DNA from: Immersiella caudata
Taxonomy: Eukaryota > Ascomycota > Sordariomycetes > Sordariales > Lasiosphaeriaceae
Length of the DNA stretch: 64,000 nucleotides
NCBI GenBank assembly: GCA_030512335.1
Contig: JAULSU010000002.1
Coordinates: 3,286,001 to 3,350,000 of the forward strand
Direction: 5' to 3'
In this document: positions 10,625 through 21,620 of the stretch, piece by piece
Numbering within the stretch: the first letter of the stretch is position 1
Layout of the letters: every line of letters starts with the position of its first letter
Notes under the pieces: generated by a model
The model's database searches: none
Told to the model about the DNA's origin: nothing
What the model saw: the letters and a program-made list of their open reading frames with translations, nothing else
Translations under genes and position numbers: made by a program

Positions 10625-12530
10625 AGTGGGGTGCCATACGTGTCCCTCTGATGACTTGAGTCTCCCTTTCAATGGCCTGGGTTCGCTCAAAATAACTAGT
10701 CAACGATTGTGGGACGGAAATCCCAGTAAGACAGTTGCTGGTTGTAAACGGGACTAGGCTAGACACGACCTAGAGACAACTTGTTCGCTTGGGGGGTCCT
10801 CAGAGCGACCAGTTTAGACTACGACATCCTTCAACATCAACTAACCTTTTAATCAATACCTTCGCGAAATCACACACTCTAATGCCAGATGGCGCCTCCA
10901 CCTTGGTAGGGGACGTCAGGTTGGCTGCTATTCCTTCCGCACGACTTTGTTTTTATGGATCCGCGACAAGTTTCTCTTCGTCCCGGTAGAGGCATTCTGC
11001 TTTGTCGCCGCTTTTTGTCGTCGTCGGAGTTCCAACGTGTATCATCGCTCTGCCTCATGGCTTGGCTTCGGCACTCTTGCTGCCGGCACTCTTGTTGTTG
11101 TATTATATACGGCAGCAAAATCTCACTCGCAAAGAATACTCTATCAGAGACAGGGCTGGAAAAGAGAAGAGAAAAGGGCAGGGAAGGAAATGGGGCTCTC
11201 GTTTTGGAAGCTATGCAAGAAGTGGAGGCTGGCTGGGAACTATCAATAATAGGGTTAAGCATGTGGATGGATAAAGGGCGGCACGCCGGCACGATCGTTT
11301 GGCCTATTCGAGAAGCAGATGGAGAGCGAGGGGCTCGACATACCCCATGCGGACGCGTTGGGCCCCTCTCCTCCCTTTGCTTATACAAACATGCACATAC
11401 CTGCCTACTCGCTTATCTCAACCGCACCCTATTTTCTGCTCTTGGCCCGCCCACCGTGGTCACACCATCGCTTGGCCTGTATTCCCATTGCGAGTTTTGC
11501 TTTGGATCGGAACGGGGGTGTGATGCTGGATGTTGAAGTCTGCGGTCGGTTGGGCCTTTGGTTGTGTCTATTAATGTCATGGTATGCTCCGTTGGGGATG
11601 TTTTTATGATGGCTTTATGGTTCGCCGCGTGTTTGCCATGTTCTTGTTTCTTTGCTGGCCATGTGATTTTCCGTTCCCTTTGCATGGCGTTACAGGGCGT
11701 TTGAAGACAAGATAAGAGCGACCAAACTGAAAGAACTATCATCTTTATTGACGAGAAGGATGGGGAGGAAACTGGTGGACCTGGGTACGATCGGGTAATC
11801 TCATCTGTCTACGGTGTCGGGTCGAGTCATTTAACATCATGTGCAGCGAGTGGTTTACTTATTTGCAAGCAGGTAGTTGGTGTTGTCATTACTCCCACCA
11901 AGAAATGGCGTTTGTGGCGCTGGTTGTTGCTGGTCTTCTCACCATTTGCCTGTGTACAGGTACTGTGTGTCGTTTCGACCGTAGTCCCTCATCTGCGGCT
12001 TTGACGAATCAAAAAGTTTGGTAGTCTTGGGGACGAAGGCTAGACGTGTTGAGTTTAGGGCCCTCTTGATATGGCGAACACGTCGGAGATTCAGGAGGGA
12101 GGCCGCGTGTTTACTTTAGGCGGAGCTACCGTTCTTGGAAGTGGCGATGTTTCAAGAGCAGCTAACTTGGAGTGTTACGATACTCCGTGGTTTTGCCGAC
12201 AATGACTCTTTCACTTCCTGTGACTGGGGATTCATAACCTTGTAGGATGACGAATTTGTAACAGGCTAGGATGGGCTGGGGGTTTTATTTTGCGGCAAGG
12301 TGAGGAGGACGAAATAAAAGATAATACGAAGTTGACACGTTTGTGACTTGAGGAATGATGAATGTTCCAATTCATGATGAAATGAGCGAGTGCAGCTGAA
12401 CCTGTAATTCTGCGGTCGCGCCTTCAAATGGAGGGTTGGGCCCACGACCTTCTCGAGGCTTATCTTGGCTTGAGCTGAGCGCACTCCATTCGTTTGTTTG
12501 CTACAGAGCTGCAATATCATCAACAAGGCC
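10625..12530. other. Intergenic region (1.9 kb), no gene supported
   Basis: Presumably the 3' UTR of the Btz gene followed by the promoter of the CofD-like gene. A short direct repeat (GGCACTCTTG twice, about 15 bases apart) lies near 11070-11095. Overlapping open frames around 10950-11600 on both strands look like chance frames. Confidence 0.5.
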
Positions 12531-14017
12531 ATGGAGCGTGGATTGGACCATCACAGGGGTGCCAATGGCAAGAAACCGGCCATTACGATTTTTACTGGGG
12601 GTGAGTTCTGCCTGGCGAGGTGGTTGTGTGAAAAGAAGCACGCAAGCTGCATGGATGGGATCCGACTAAATAATCCTCGACAGGCACCGCGGCGAATAGC
12701 CTCGTGGGCGTATTCAACAGAGTTGCCGAGCAGCAGAGCGGGCAGCTCGCGTATGTGATTCCCATCAGCGACAATGGTGGCAGTTCATCGGAGCTCATCC
12801 GAGTCATCGGGGGACCCAGCGTTGGCGATCTTCGCAGCCGTCTCGTGCGGTTAATCCCCACGAGGGAAAACGGCGAAGAAAATGTCAGCAATGAAGAGGA
12901 AATGTCGGCCCTCAAGTCCCTCTTTGAGCACCGTCTTCCCTCGGACCCAGCCAAGGCCCGCATGGAGTGGCTCGACATCATCGAAACGCGGCACCTCCTC
13001 TGGGGCTTCATCTCGAGCCCCAAGCGCGAACTCATCCGCTCCATCCTCAACACCCTCAACCTCGAAATTGTCAAGCGCGCCCGTCCCAACTCTGGATTTG
13101 ACTTCTCCCGCGCCAGCATCGGCAACATGTTTCTAACCGGCGCCCGCATCTTCTCTGGCTCCCTTGAATCTGCCATCTACCTCCTCTCCGTCCTCTGCTC
13201 CATCCCCACGACCGTGTCTGTCCTTCCCGCCATCAACTCCAACTTCACCCACCACATCTCCGCCGGCCTCGCCGACGGCACCTCCATCACAGGCCAAGTC
13301 AACATATCCCACCCCTCGGCACCAACCGCCCTCCCAGACGACACCCTCGTGGCCCCCGCCTTGACCGCAGCCGACCACGATCGCATCGAAGACGCCAACC
13401 TCCCCGGCTCCCTCCCCGTCCTGCGACGCCAGCACATCACCTTCAACAAAGCCCAAGAAGAGGACCTCCCCTCTCGCATCCAGCGAGTCTGGTACATCAA
13501 CCCCTACGGCCACGAAATCTGGCCCAACGTCAACGACAAAGTCCTCACCGCATTGCAGTCATCCACAAGCATAATCTACAGTATCGGTAGTCTCTTTACC
13601 AGCATCATCCCCAGCCTGATCCTCCGCGGCGTAGGCAGCGCGATTTCCTCACCATCGGTGAGGCACAGGATCTTGATTCTCAACGCTAAGCTGGACAGGG
13701 AGACAGGTCCTAGGAGCGATCCGATGACGGCCAAAGATTTTGTGGGTGCTGTTGCGGCGGCCTGCACGCAGACGGAGTCTCCTGCTGGGAACAGCTCAGA
13801 GGGTGGGAGTGGGCAGCTGGAGTTGAGGAAGTATGTAAGTCACCTGCTATATCTGGAAGGAAAGGGGGCACCCGAGGTGGATGTGGATGGGCTGGAACGG
13901 TTGGGGATCAAATGTGTGCGTGTTGCTGGAAGGTTGGTGGAGGAAGGCAAGGGTGTCAGTCTGAGGTATGAGGAGGCGTCGCTGGGGGAGGCGTTGGAGA
14001 GGATCATTGTATCTTGA
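12531..14017 (+). CDS. CofD/UPF0052 (YvcK-like) family protein
   Basis: Member of the family that includes archaeal/actinobacterial CofD (2-phospho-L-lactate transferase of F420 synthesis) and bacterial YvcK. Exons are 12531-12600 and 12684-14017 (467 residues); the 83-nt GT-AG intron joins ...AITIFTGG to TAANSLVGVFNRVAE, rebuilding the family's nucleotide-binding TGGTAANSL loop. Other family segments: VIPISDNGGSSSELIRVIGGPSVGDLRSRL, then the DFSRASIGNMFLTGARIF segment (N-x-FL loop), and TTVSVLPAINSNFTHHISAGLADG. An ATG 33 bases upstream (12498) is in frame and is the alternative start. Fungi are not known to make F420, so the substrate here is unknown; a regulatory or nucleotide-linked role as in YvcK is only a possibility. 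Family membership is firm. Confidence 0.9.
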
Positions 14018-16942
14018 GCGTTGTTGCCATGATGGTGGTGAAATTGGATATTTGTTTACCTAAGCAAGGGCCGGCAGGGAGGCTTGTTGCCAGGTGATAT
14101 TATTGTGATTGAGTTTATCGCTTTGATAGGCAAACATCTGACGCCTCCTCCTTGATTTCAGGTTTTCTAGTGAATCTCACTTTGGTCAGACAATATTAGA
14201 TATCGGGGCGGTCAGATTCAGTGATCAGTGACGCAACGCATCCCTGACCGCTCAGCCAACAGCTCCTGGGTAACGGGCGGAACACATCCCGTTCCACCTC
14301 CCACAAAGGGCAATGCACGGCGAGGTCGGACAATTGCAGCGCGCAAGCAACATGCAAGCAATTGAACCTGGGGCACCCATATCGCCTCTCCCGCCCATCC
14401 AAGCGCACACGCACACATGTGCGGGGGGCGAAAGACGGGACGGATTGGTGATCACAGGGGCCCAGGGACACAGCAGAACGCCCAAAAGTCGAGCTTGTTG
14501 ATTGACGGCGAGCAGCCACAGATGTTTGGCCGGGGAAGGGATGGCGTGGATGGGTCGTTATGACTTGAGACCTGGCCTGGCGCTTCATCCGTTCGCCCAT
14601 CTGCGCACGTACTCTAGTCGCACGCGAACGAACGAGGCGGTCTCAGTTGCAGCCGCCAGCAACGCGACGCGCGGGATGAGCAAATCCAGCGACTAGAGAG
14701 CGCAGTTCAGCTCGGGCCAGGCCAGGTAGGTGAGTGCATTGCAGTAGTTGAGTTGGGTTGCGTTGCCCACGCCCAGAGTTGAAGAGAACCTCGCAGCAGC
14801 AGTGGAAGGCGGGAGACGTATGGGTGTGAGAAATGTCCATCGGGACCGGAGAGACCCAGTTTCTGGTGCTCGCCATTTATTCCGGCGGCCAGCGCTGGCG
14901 TGTTGGCCGCTGCCACGGGTAGGATCACTGCATGCCGGGGCCGTCGGTTTCCGAGAGGACCTGGCTAGATAGGTTGAAGGGCCGCCCAGGAATGTGCCTC
15001 GGGAGCGCGGCTCGAGTGTGTCGGAGTCAAGGCTGTAATCGATCGAGGAGATCTGTGCAGGGTCGGCTATCATGATGCCCCGTGGCTTTTGACTTTAGAA
15101 AACCAACAGAGACGGGAGATGAGTCGAACCTCGCGTGCCCAGGCCTGGCAATCGGCCCCCTCAGCATATTGATGCGTGGTGGGGCGTGGGGAGAAGCTTT
15201 GAGATGGACCATACCAGAAGGATAACGGAAAGCTATCCGACCACAGCCCGCAGATAGTTACGTAGGCTGTTACCCCACCTCCAGCTGCACAGAAGGGCAC
15301 AACAGAGAGGCGGTGGGCCTGTTTCCCGAAAGCCATCATCAGCCTCAGGTATCATCCCTAGCGCTCCGACAAGGCTCCGAGCACATGGTGAGCTGAGTTG
15401 AAATGTGTGCCGCTTGCAGAATGGGAACGTGGAAAACGGTTACTAAATTACATGACTCGGAGAAGTAGCTGCGGTTACCATTTCGAGGCGGAATGGACTT
15501 CCTCGTAATGTTCGTGGTGAACTGACGGTGTGCCTGTCCGGGCTGCGTAATTCAAGTGAACATGGCACCAGAGACATCAACATATCGACGTCGTCCACTC
15601 AAAAGGACGACGTAATACTGCCGCCTTTCGCTGCATTGATCAGCAGCCCACCAGCAATCAACTTGAGCGAGCCATGAACCAGCCAGGGGAGGGGCAAACG
15701 CGAAAGGCGGGGGGCGAGAGGTGGAGGTGGGGAACTCTCGACCCGTTTGGTCAGACCGGGGTCTGTCTCCACGTGAGGGGCAACTGTGGGCAGCACGGGT
15801 TCACGGCTTGGCTATCTTGACACTAACAAGCTTGCGGTATCCCGACGAGCGTGTATGTTCTGGATCCGCCGGGCAAGACAGCGTATGGTGGCCGAGAAAA
15901 AACGATATGAGTCTTGACTCCACGGAGGTTGCTTGGCGTTGGATGGTGGATTTGTCTCGCTGACGCAATTGGCTTCAAGATGCGGTGAGCTGAGCCACTG
16001 GGCAATTGTGCAGCTCTCTTTGCCCCTGCGGCAGTCCCCGTCCATGTGCGTGGAGGAGAGCCTGGAATCCGTCGTCCGGTGCTGGTTCCCGATAATAGCT
16101 CGGTGAAGAGGCGCCGAAGTTCCAGAGTTAGGACAAACGCAACATGTCAGAGGGATTCGAATGTCTTCTGGAGCGGCTGACATATCGTACCTAGGTAGGT
16201 AACTAGCCTGAAACTAGGCATGGGACGGCGCAAAGGCGGTGGCCAGAGTTGCGGCCGGAAACGTAGTCGCAATCGACAGCCTACCAACAGGGTGGCTAAT
16301 AAGCTGTCATGAACCTCTTAGCATTCCGAGCCTGGGAACAAAGGTGCAGTTTGAACGGGCTGATTGCTAACGCCTCTCCTAATGAGACAATTGGGCCATT
16401 CTCTCAGCGGGCAACGGAGGCTCACCTGGTTCAGCGGTACCGAGAGTCTGTTAGCGAGCGCATGCCAGCGCTGGCGCAGGCTCCGTCGGCAAGGCAGTCG
16501 GGAATAAAAGGTACTTCTTACCAGATCCTGTTAGTCCGATAGCCTCCATCTGACCTCTTGTTGCCTCCGTTTCGCTTCCATTCCATTGCGAGGCGGCCGT
16601 CTGCCTGGAGGGTGTGTCTACCAACCTTAAGTACAGCATACATTGACCGCGCACGCCTGCACGCCTGCACGACCTTTTGTGCTTTCCACCGCAGCTCGGG
16701 CCATCCTGCTAGAGGCCTGTTTGGTTATCGCCCCAAGCTCCGATCCCTCCTTCCTCCTGCCAGCCCGATTACTTCCTTCCTGCAACCAACACTCTCCCCA
16801 CTGCATCAACATCTTCAACCCTCTGCACGCGTGACCACCGCCTCGTACCAGGCTCACCGGCTGCGTCTGCTGTCTGACCCAGACACACAGAGGCACGCCG
16901 CATATTTCTACACCAGCGATACTCGTCAACAATAAGCCATTT
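14018..16942. other. Intergenic region (2.9 kb) with NBR1 promoter and leader
   Basis: No gene supported. A TACCTAGGTAGGTA-type near-palindrome lies at about 16191-16204. From about 16560 the sequence is strongly pyrimidine-rich, as expected for the transcription start region and 5' leader of the NBR1 gene. Confidence 0.55.
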
Positions 16943-17095
16943 GTGAGTGCAACCCACGCCTGAAACGCCAATCGGCGACCGCCTTCCATCATCGCTCAGC
17001 CTTCCGCCCTTTCCCCTCTTTTCCCTCTTCCTGACATCAACCACCTACATTCCCCAAGGGCCGCCCGCTGACCTGGGCTCCTTCCTTCATCGCAG
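16943..17095 (+). other. Probable 5'-UTR intron of NBR1
   Basis: A strong donor (gtgagt at 16943), a branch-like GCTGACC at about 17067 and an acceptor (catcgcag, ending 17095) lie just upstream of the ATG at 17110. Removing these 153 bases leaves AAACAATCGTAACC immediately before the start codon. This is inferred from splice consensus only. Confidence 0.5.
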
Positions 17096-17109
17096 AAACA
17101 ATCGTAACC

Positions 17110-19760
17110 ATGGCATCGTCATCGACGACGACACCGGACACCCCAGTCACCATCAAGATCAATCTCGATGGTTCCAGCCGCCGCTTCAAGCTCCCTCTCC
17201 GGGATCTCGGCATCAATGTGCTAGAGGGCAAGGTACGTTTTATCTATTCATTCAGTTGCAACGTCAGACTTTGATCCTCTCGGAATTGTACTGCCGTGGT
17301 TGAATCTCGTCTCTGGCGATCCTCTGCTGCAGTGGCTGACACCGTTTCGAATAGCTTCGAGGCCTGCTCAATATTCCCGCTGAGACCGACGCCGTATTTG
17401 AGCGATACTCCGACTCGGCTGCGTCGTATGTGGTTCTGGACCAGACCAACACCGCCGTTTATAAGCAACTGGGTCGTGCCGCCAAGGCGAAGCAGAAGCT
17501 CAAGATCCGGGTGACGATCAAGAAGCCAGTTATCGAGGAGGAAAAGAAGGGACCCAAACCTGCCTCGGTTGAGGATGCTGTTGAGGAGGAGGTTTCGACT
17601 TCCAAGACTCCCGAGGGTGCCGAACCGATCGCAACCCCTGTTGTGTCGCCCTCGTCTTCCACTGTTCCGCGGGAGACGGCACCTGCGACCGTCGCTCTCG
17701 AGCGATCCGAGGCCCAGATGCGGCTCGAGTCGATGGGGAACACCCTGGAGGCAATTCAAGCCTCGATCATGGCGGCTGCGGCGTCGAACAAGGCTGCACA
17801 GTCCTTGTGCGGAGCGTCGAGGGCACAGAGTGCTATCACGATGCCGCCATCAATTGCCGCCTCGGCATGCAAGACCCCCTTGCCCCGCACCAACTACGCA
17901 GTCTGCTGCAACAGATGCGATGAGATCATCCTGGGATCGCACTTCCATTGCTCCACATGTGATGATGGCGACTACGACCTCTGCCAGCAGTGTGTTGATC
18001 AGGGCAAGATCTGCAACAACTCTGAGCACTGGTTGATCAAGCGATGCGTTGAGAACGGAATCATTGTCAACAGCACGACAGAGCGCATTGCCCCTAAGCC
18101 CAAGGCGAAGCCGAGAGTTGCGGAGGAGGCGTCGGCTGTACCATCTCTCGTTCCCGCCCCTTCATCCCAGGAGCGTACGATCCCTCTCTTCAACGACTTC
18201 CTGTACTCCAGCATCCGGACATGCAACTGCTGCGTGCAAGAGTTGCCCGAGGTTGAGTTCGTTCACTGCACGACCTGTGACGACTTCGATCTCTGCAGAG
18301 CGTGCTTCGCCAAGAACCGCCATGGTCACCACCCCAAGCATGCCTTTGTTGCCGCTGTCGAGGGGACCCGTCTGGAGCCCGAGGTTTCTCGCCGCCTCAC
18401 CGCTGGCCGTGACCAGAAGCACAGCGCAATCTGCGACGGATGCGACGACGAGATCAGGGGAATCCGCCACAAGTGCCTGGAGTGCCCCGACTGGGACTAT
18501 TGCTCGACCTGCCACCAGAACAGCAGCTTTATCCACCCCGGTCATCGGTTTGTCCCGGTCTACGAACCCCTAGAGGCCCCGACCAGCGCGCGTATCCGGA
18601 CTTGCAGCCGCCCTACCCACGTGGGCATCTGCTGCGACGGCCCTCTTTGCACGTCCGCCCGCAAGAGCTCTCAATACATTATCGGCGACCGCTACAAGTG
18701 CGCTGTTTGCCACGACACAGACTTCTGTGCCAGCTGCGAAGCCAGCCCTGCCAATGACCACAACAAGACTCATCCACTCATCAAGTTCAAGACACCTGTG
18801 CGCCATGTCAGCGTCACCACTACTGGTGAGCACGAGAACGGGCGTGTGATGCCGGCTATGGGCGACCGTTCGCGGGCCCGCACCAGCGTCACCAGCTCTC
18901 GAGCCACCGAGACGGCGTCCCACAACGTCTTTACCAACCACATCCAGACAGTTGTTGACGTGAAGCCGTCTGAGCCGGCTGCTCCTGTCAAGCACGAGGA
19001 GAAGGAAAAGGAGATCAAGCTTGAGGAGGTTGAGGAGAAGCCCCTGATTGACTTGAAGGCTCCTGTTCCCGAGGACCTTATTGCCTTCTTCGTTCGGGAG
19101 ACTGTTCCGGATGGAACCGTGTTCGGTCCTGACCACGTCTTTGAGCAGACATGGGTTCTCCGCAACGAGGGCACTACCGCATGGCCTGCTGGCTGCTCTG
19201 TGAAGTACGTTGGCGGTGACTACATGGGCCACGTTGACTCCACCCACCCGGCAGCTACCGAGGATGTCGTCTCATCTTCAGAATCTACCATCTGCTATGC
19301 TCCTGTCGCCCCCGGCGAGGACTTCCCATTCACGGTTTTGCTTCGCACGCCCCACCGCAGTGGCCGGATCGTTTCGAACTGGCGCCTGACCACGAAGGAT
19401 GGCATGAAGTTTGGTCATCGTCTCTGGTGTGACGTCGAGGTCGAGGAACCAAAGCCGGTCAAGGTTGAGCCCGAGGCTGTGGAGAAGGTCGTGGAGCCAT
19501 CGGTGAAGGCGGAGGTTAAGGAGAGGGAGATTGAAGTGCAACAGAGTCAGATGATCTTCCCCAAGCTGGACAAGGAGTCCCCGGTAGCGAGCGTTCATGA
19601 GGAGACTCAGCCCGAGCCGGTTCCCTCATACGAGGAGGAATACGAGGACTGCGCCGACGATGATGCCTGGGCCGAGGACGATTCGGAGGCATTCATGACT
19701 GACGAGGAGTACGATATCCTGGACGCCTCGGATGAGGAGTACAGCGTGAGCAAGAAATAA
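17110..19760 (+). CDS. nbr1: NBR1-type selective autophagy receptor (PB1, four ZZ fingers, FW domain)
   Basis: Cargo receptor linking ubiquitinated or organellar cargo to Atg8. Exons are 17110-17232 and 17355-19760 (842 residues); the 122-nt intron lies in phase 0 within the PB1 domain. Domains: PB1 about residues 13-98 (VTIKINLDGSSRRFKL ... YVVLDQTNTAVYKQL); ZZ1 about 219 (CCNRCDEIILG...CSTCDD), ZZ2 about 328 (CNCCVQELPEVEFVHCTTCDD), ZZ3 about 397 (CDGCDDEIRGIRHKCLEC) and ZZ4 about 462 (the most divergent, with CKCAVCHDTDFCASC-like spacing); FW/NBR1 domain about 612-736 (DHVFEQTWVLRNEGTTAWP). The acidic C-terminus has an Atg8-interaction motif TDEEYDIL (Y827-x-x-L830). No UBA domain is seen, as in other fungal NBR1 proteins. 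The architecture makes the call strong; cargo is not deducible. Confidence 0.95.
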
Positions 19761-20342
19761 GTGTTGGCAGCGGGTTTGGGGAGTTTGATTGTTCACGGTT
19801 TTGGGGCACGCAAGGAGGGTGGGACTACAGGACGCCTGGTTTCCTTCCGTAGTTGTTCTTTGACATGATGTATTTCCTGGGATTGGTCCTACACCCTCGC
19901 TCTGCTTCTTACTCACCGTTCAGATCTCTTGACGGCGGCGTCCTCAACACATCTCACTAGTCGGCAATTTTCGGTCATCTATGCGCGACACACAGTGGTT
20001 GCGCGGCGGAAAAGTCGACATCTTGCGTAATGATTTCTTACTGATGTCCCCCTCGCCTATGTATTGTCCAGATTGAGTCCAGCTAGGTATTAGGTCAGGG
20101 AAACAAATTGTGTTTTTGAGGCTTTGTGTCGATGTTTGCGAATGCGTGGAGTACTAGCTAGACTGTGCTTTAAGCTTTGCGTCTGAGCCGCAGCACCGTA
20201 TGCTCTCAAAGCCTGTTGAGCAAGTCAAGTCACTCTCTTCAAAATCATAAAACGCTTTTGTCAGAAATCTTGGAAGGTTTTGATCTACCTACCGCGCTAC
20301 AGGTATCATAAGTTTTTGACAACTAACGCTATGGAAAGAAAA
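19761..20342. other. Convergent intergenic region between nbr1 and nop13
   Basis: This 582-base region lies between two convergent stop codons and should hold both 3' UTRs. I see no gene and no defined terminator beyond A/T-rich patches near 20240-20340. Confidence 0.55.
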
Positions 20343-21620
20343 TCAGTCAAAAGTAGTCTTCTTGCCTTGTGGTGCGACCACAGCGCCGGTTAACCTGGCG
20401 ACGCTGATATCGTTGGCGTAGTTTACAGCCTTCTTCTCCTTTTCTTTGAAGTATTTCTTTTCTCTAGGGGCATCGCCCTCTGCAGCGGGGGCAGAATCGC
20501 CGTTTTGTTCCTTCCGTTGGCCTCCGCCGCGGAACCGTTTCTTGTAGCGCGTTTGGTCGTCCTCGGCGAGCTCGATCTTTAGAGGTCGGCCTTGTAGCTT
20601 GTTGACCCACCATTTGCGGGTTTTCACCTTCACTTCTGGCTCTGTAGCCTTCTTAGGCGTCTTTTTGGGGTTATCGCCGTTGGCTGCTGCGTCTTCATCT
20701 TCTGCCACAGCTGCCGCTGCCGTGGTGTCTTCGTCCATGAAATCTTCGAGGGTGTCTATTGTCTCCTTGATCTTGACGAACCCCTTGACCGCCCACTCGG
20801 CAGCTTCGGCCTCTTCGAAGTTTACCCACCCGTAACCCTTGCACTTGCCCGTGTCCTCGAATGTCGCAACCTTGATCCAACGGATGGGACCGCACTTCTC
20901 GAAATGTGCCCGCAGGTCATCCTCGGTCACCTGGAAGGCGAGGTTTCCGACAAAGATTTTCGTGCTGGGGTTCTTTTTCTTGACCTCGGTGGCTGCGGCT
21001 CCACCCTCTGCAGCCGTACCCTCTTCGGCCACCTCCTTCTTCGGCCGCCCGTCGAAGCTCTTGGCATCTTTGATCAGGAGCTTGCGTCCCGCGAGTTCAG
21101 TCTCAGAGAGCGCAATGGCTGCCACGTTGGCCTCAAACGTGGCGAAATCGACGTAGGCGAAGCCGCGGTTCTCCGAGGTTTTAGGCTTCGGTGCACCCTC
21201 TGCTGGCCTGGTGTTGGGCATGTGCACGCGGGTGATGAGCTCGTCGGTTATGGCGCCACCGGAGTTGTCGACTAGCCACTTCCTCAGCTCAGTCTTGGTC
21301 GCATTGAAGCGCAAATTGCCGATCCAGACGCCGTAGGGGGAGCGTTCCTTCTTCTTCTTTCCCTCCTCGGTTTTCTTGCCATCGCCGTCCTCATCTTCCT
21401 CATCGTCGGAACTAGGTTTAGCGGGGAGTGTCTTGCCCTTTTTGAGAGCACGTCGGGCTTTCTTGGAGGGTGGCTCAGGGAGTTTGAGGTCGACTTCGAT
21501 CTCCTTGAGAGCCGAGGACTTGCGCTTCTTGGACGGGGACATTGTTGCGGGAGTCTCTTCTAACGGGGCATCCTCTACAGAAGCCTCGGGTGCCGCCTCG
21601 GCACGTTCCTTTTTCCCCAT
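20343..21620 (-). CDS. Nucleolar RRM protein, Nop13-like
   Basis: RNA-binding protein of ribosome assembly, by family resemblance to Nop13. Single exon, 425 residues from MGKKERAEAAPE. The N-terminus is Lys/Glu-rich with NLS-like KKRK and KKARRALKKGK stretches and an acidic SSDDEEDEDGDG run. RRM1 starts near residue 96: RNP2 is VWIGNL and RNP1 is RGFAYVDF. RRM2 starts near residue 222: RNP2 is IFVGNL and RNP1 is KGYGWVNF, with a Lys-rich linker and an acidic insert (EDFMDEDTTAAAAVAEDEDAAA) late in the second domain. The C-terminus ARLTGAVVAPQGKKTTFD resembles fungal Nop13 ends. The start chosen is the ATG just before the lysine-rich tract; the frame stays open a further 255 codons upstream, which I regard as leader (see findings). 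A nucleolin or Gar2-type name is the alternative. Confidence 0.8.
   Translation of the reverse strand: MGKKERAEAAPEASVEDAPLEETPATMSPSKKRKSSALKEIEVDLKLPEPPSKKARRALKKGKTLPAKPSSDDEEDEDGDGKKTEEGKKKKERSPYGVWIGNLRFNATKTELRKWLVDNSGGAITDELITRVHMPNTRPAEGAPKPKTSENRGFAYVDFATFEANVAAIALSETELAGRKLLIKDAKSFDGRPKKEVAEEGTAAEGGAAATEVKKKNPSTKIFVGNLAFQVTEDDLRAHFEKCGPIRWIKVATFEDTGKCKGYGWVNFEEAEAAEWAVKGFVKIKETIDTLEDFMDEDTTAAAAVAEDEDAAANGDNPKKTPKKATEPEVKVKTRKWWVNKLQGRPLKIELAEDDQTRYKKRFRGGGQRKEQNGDSAPAAEGDAPREKKYFKEKEKKAVNYANDISVARLTGAVVAPQGKKTTFD

Noticed and set aside
12592..13176. Long minus-strand open frame opposite the CofD gene (also 13133-13513)
   Set aside because: Shadow of the GC-rich coding strand; no recognisable protein features.
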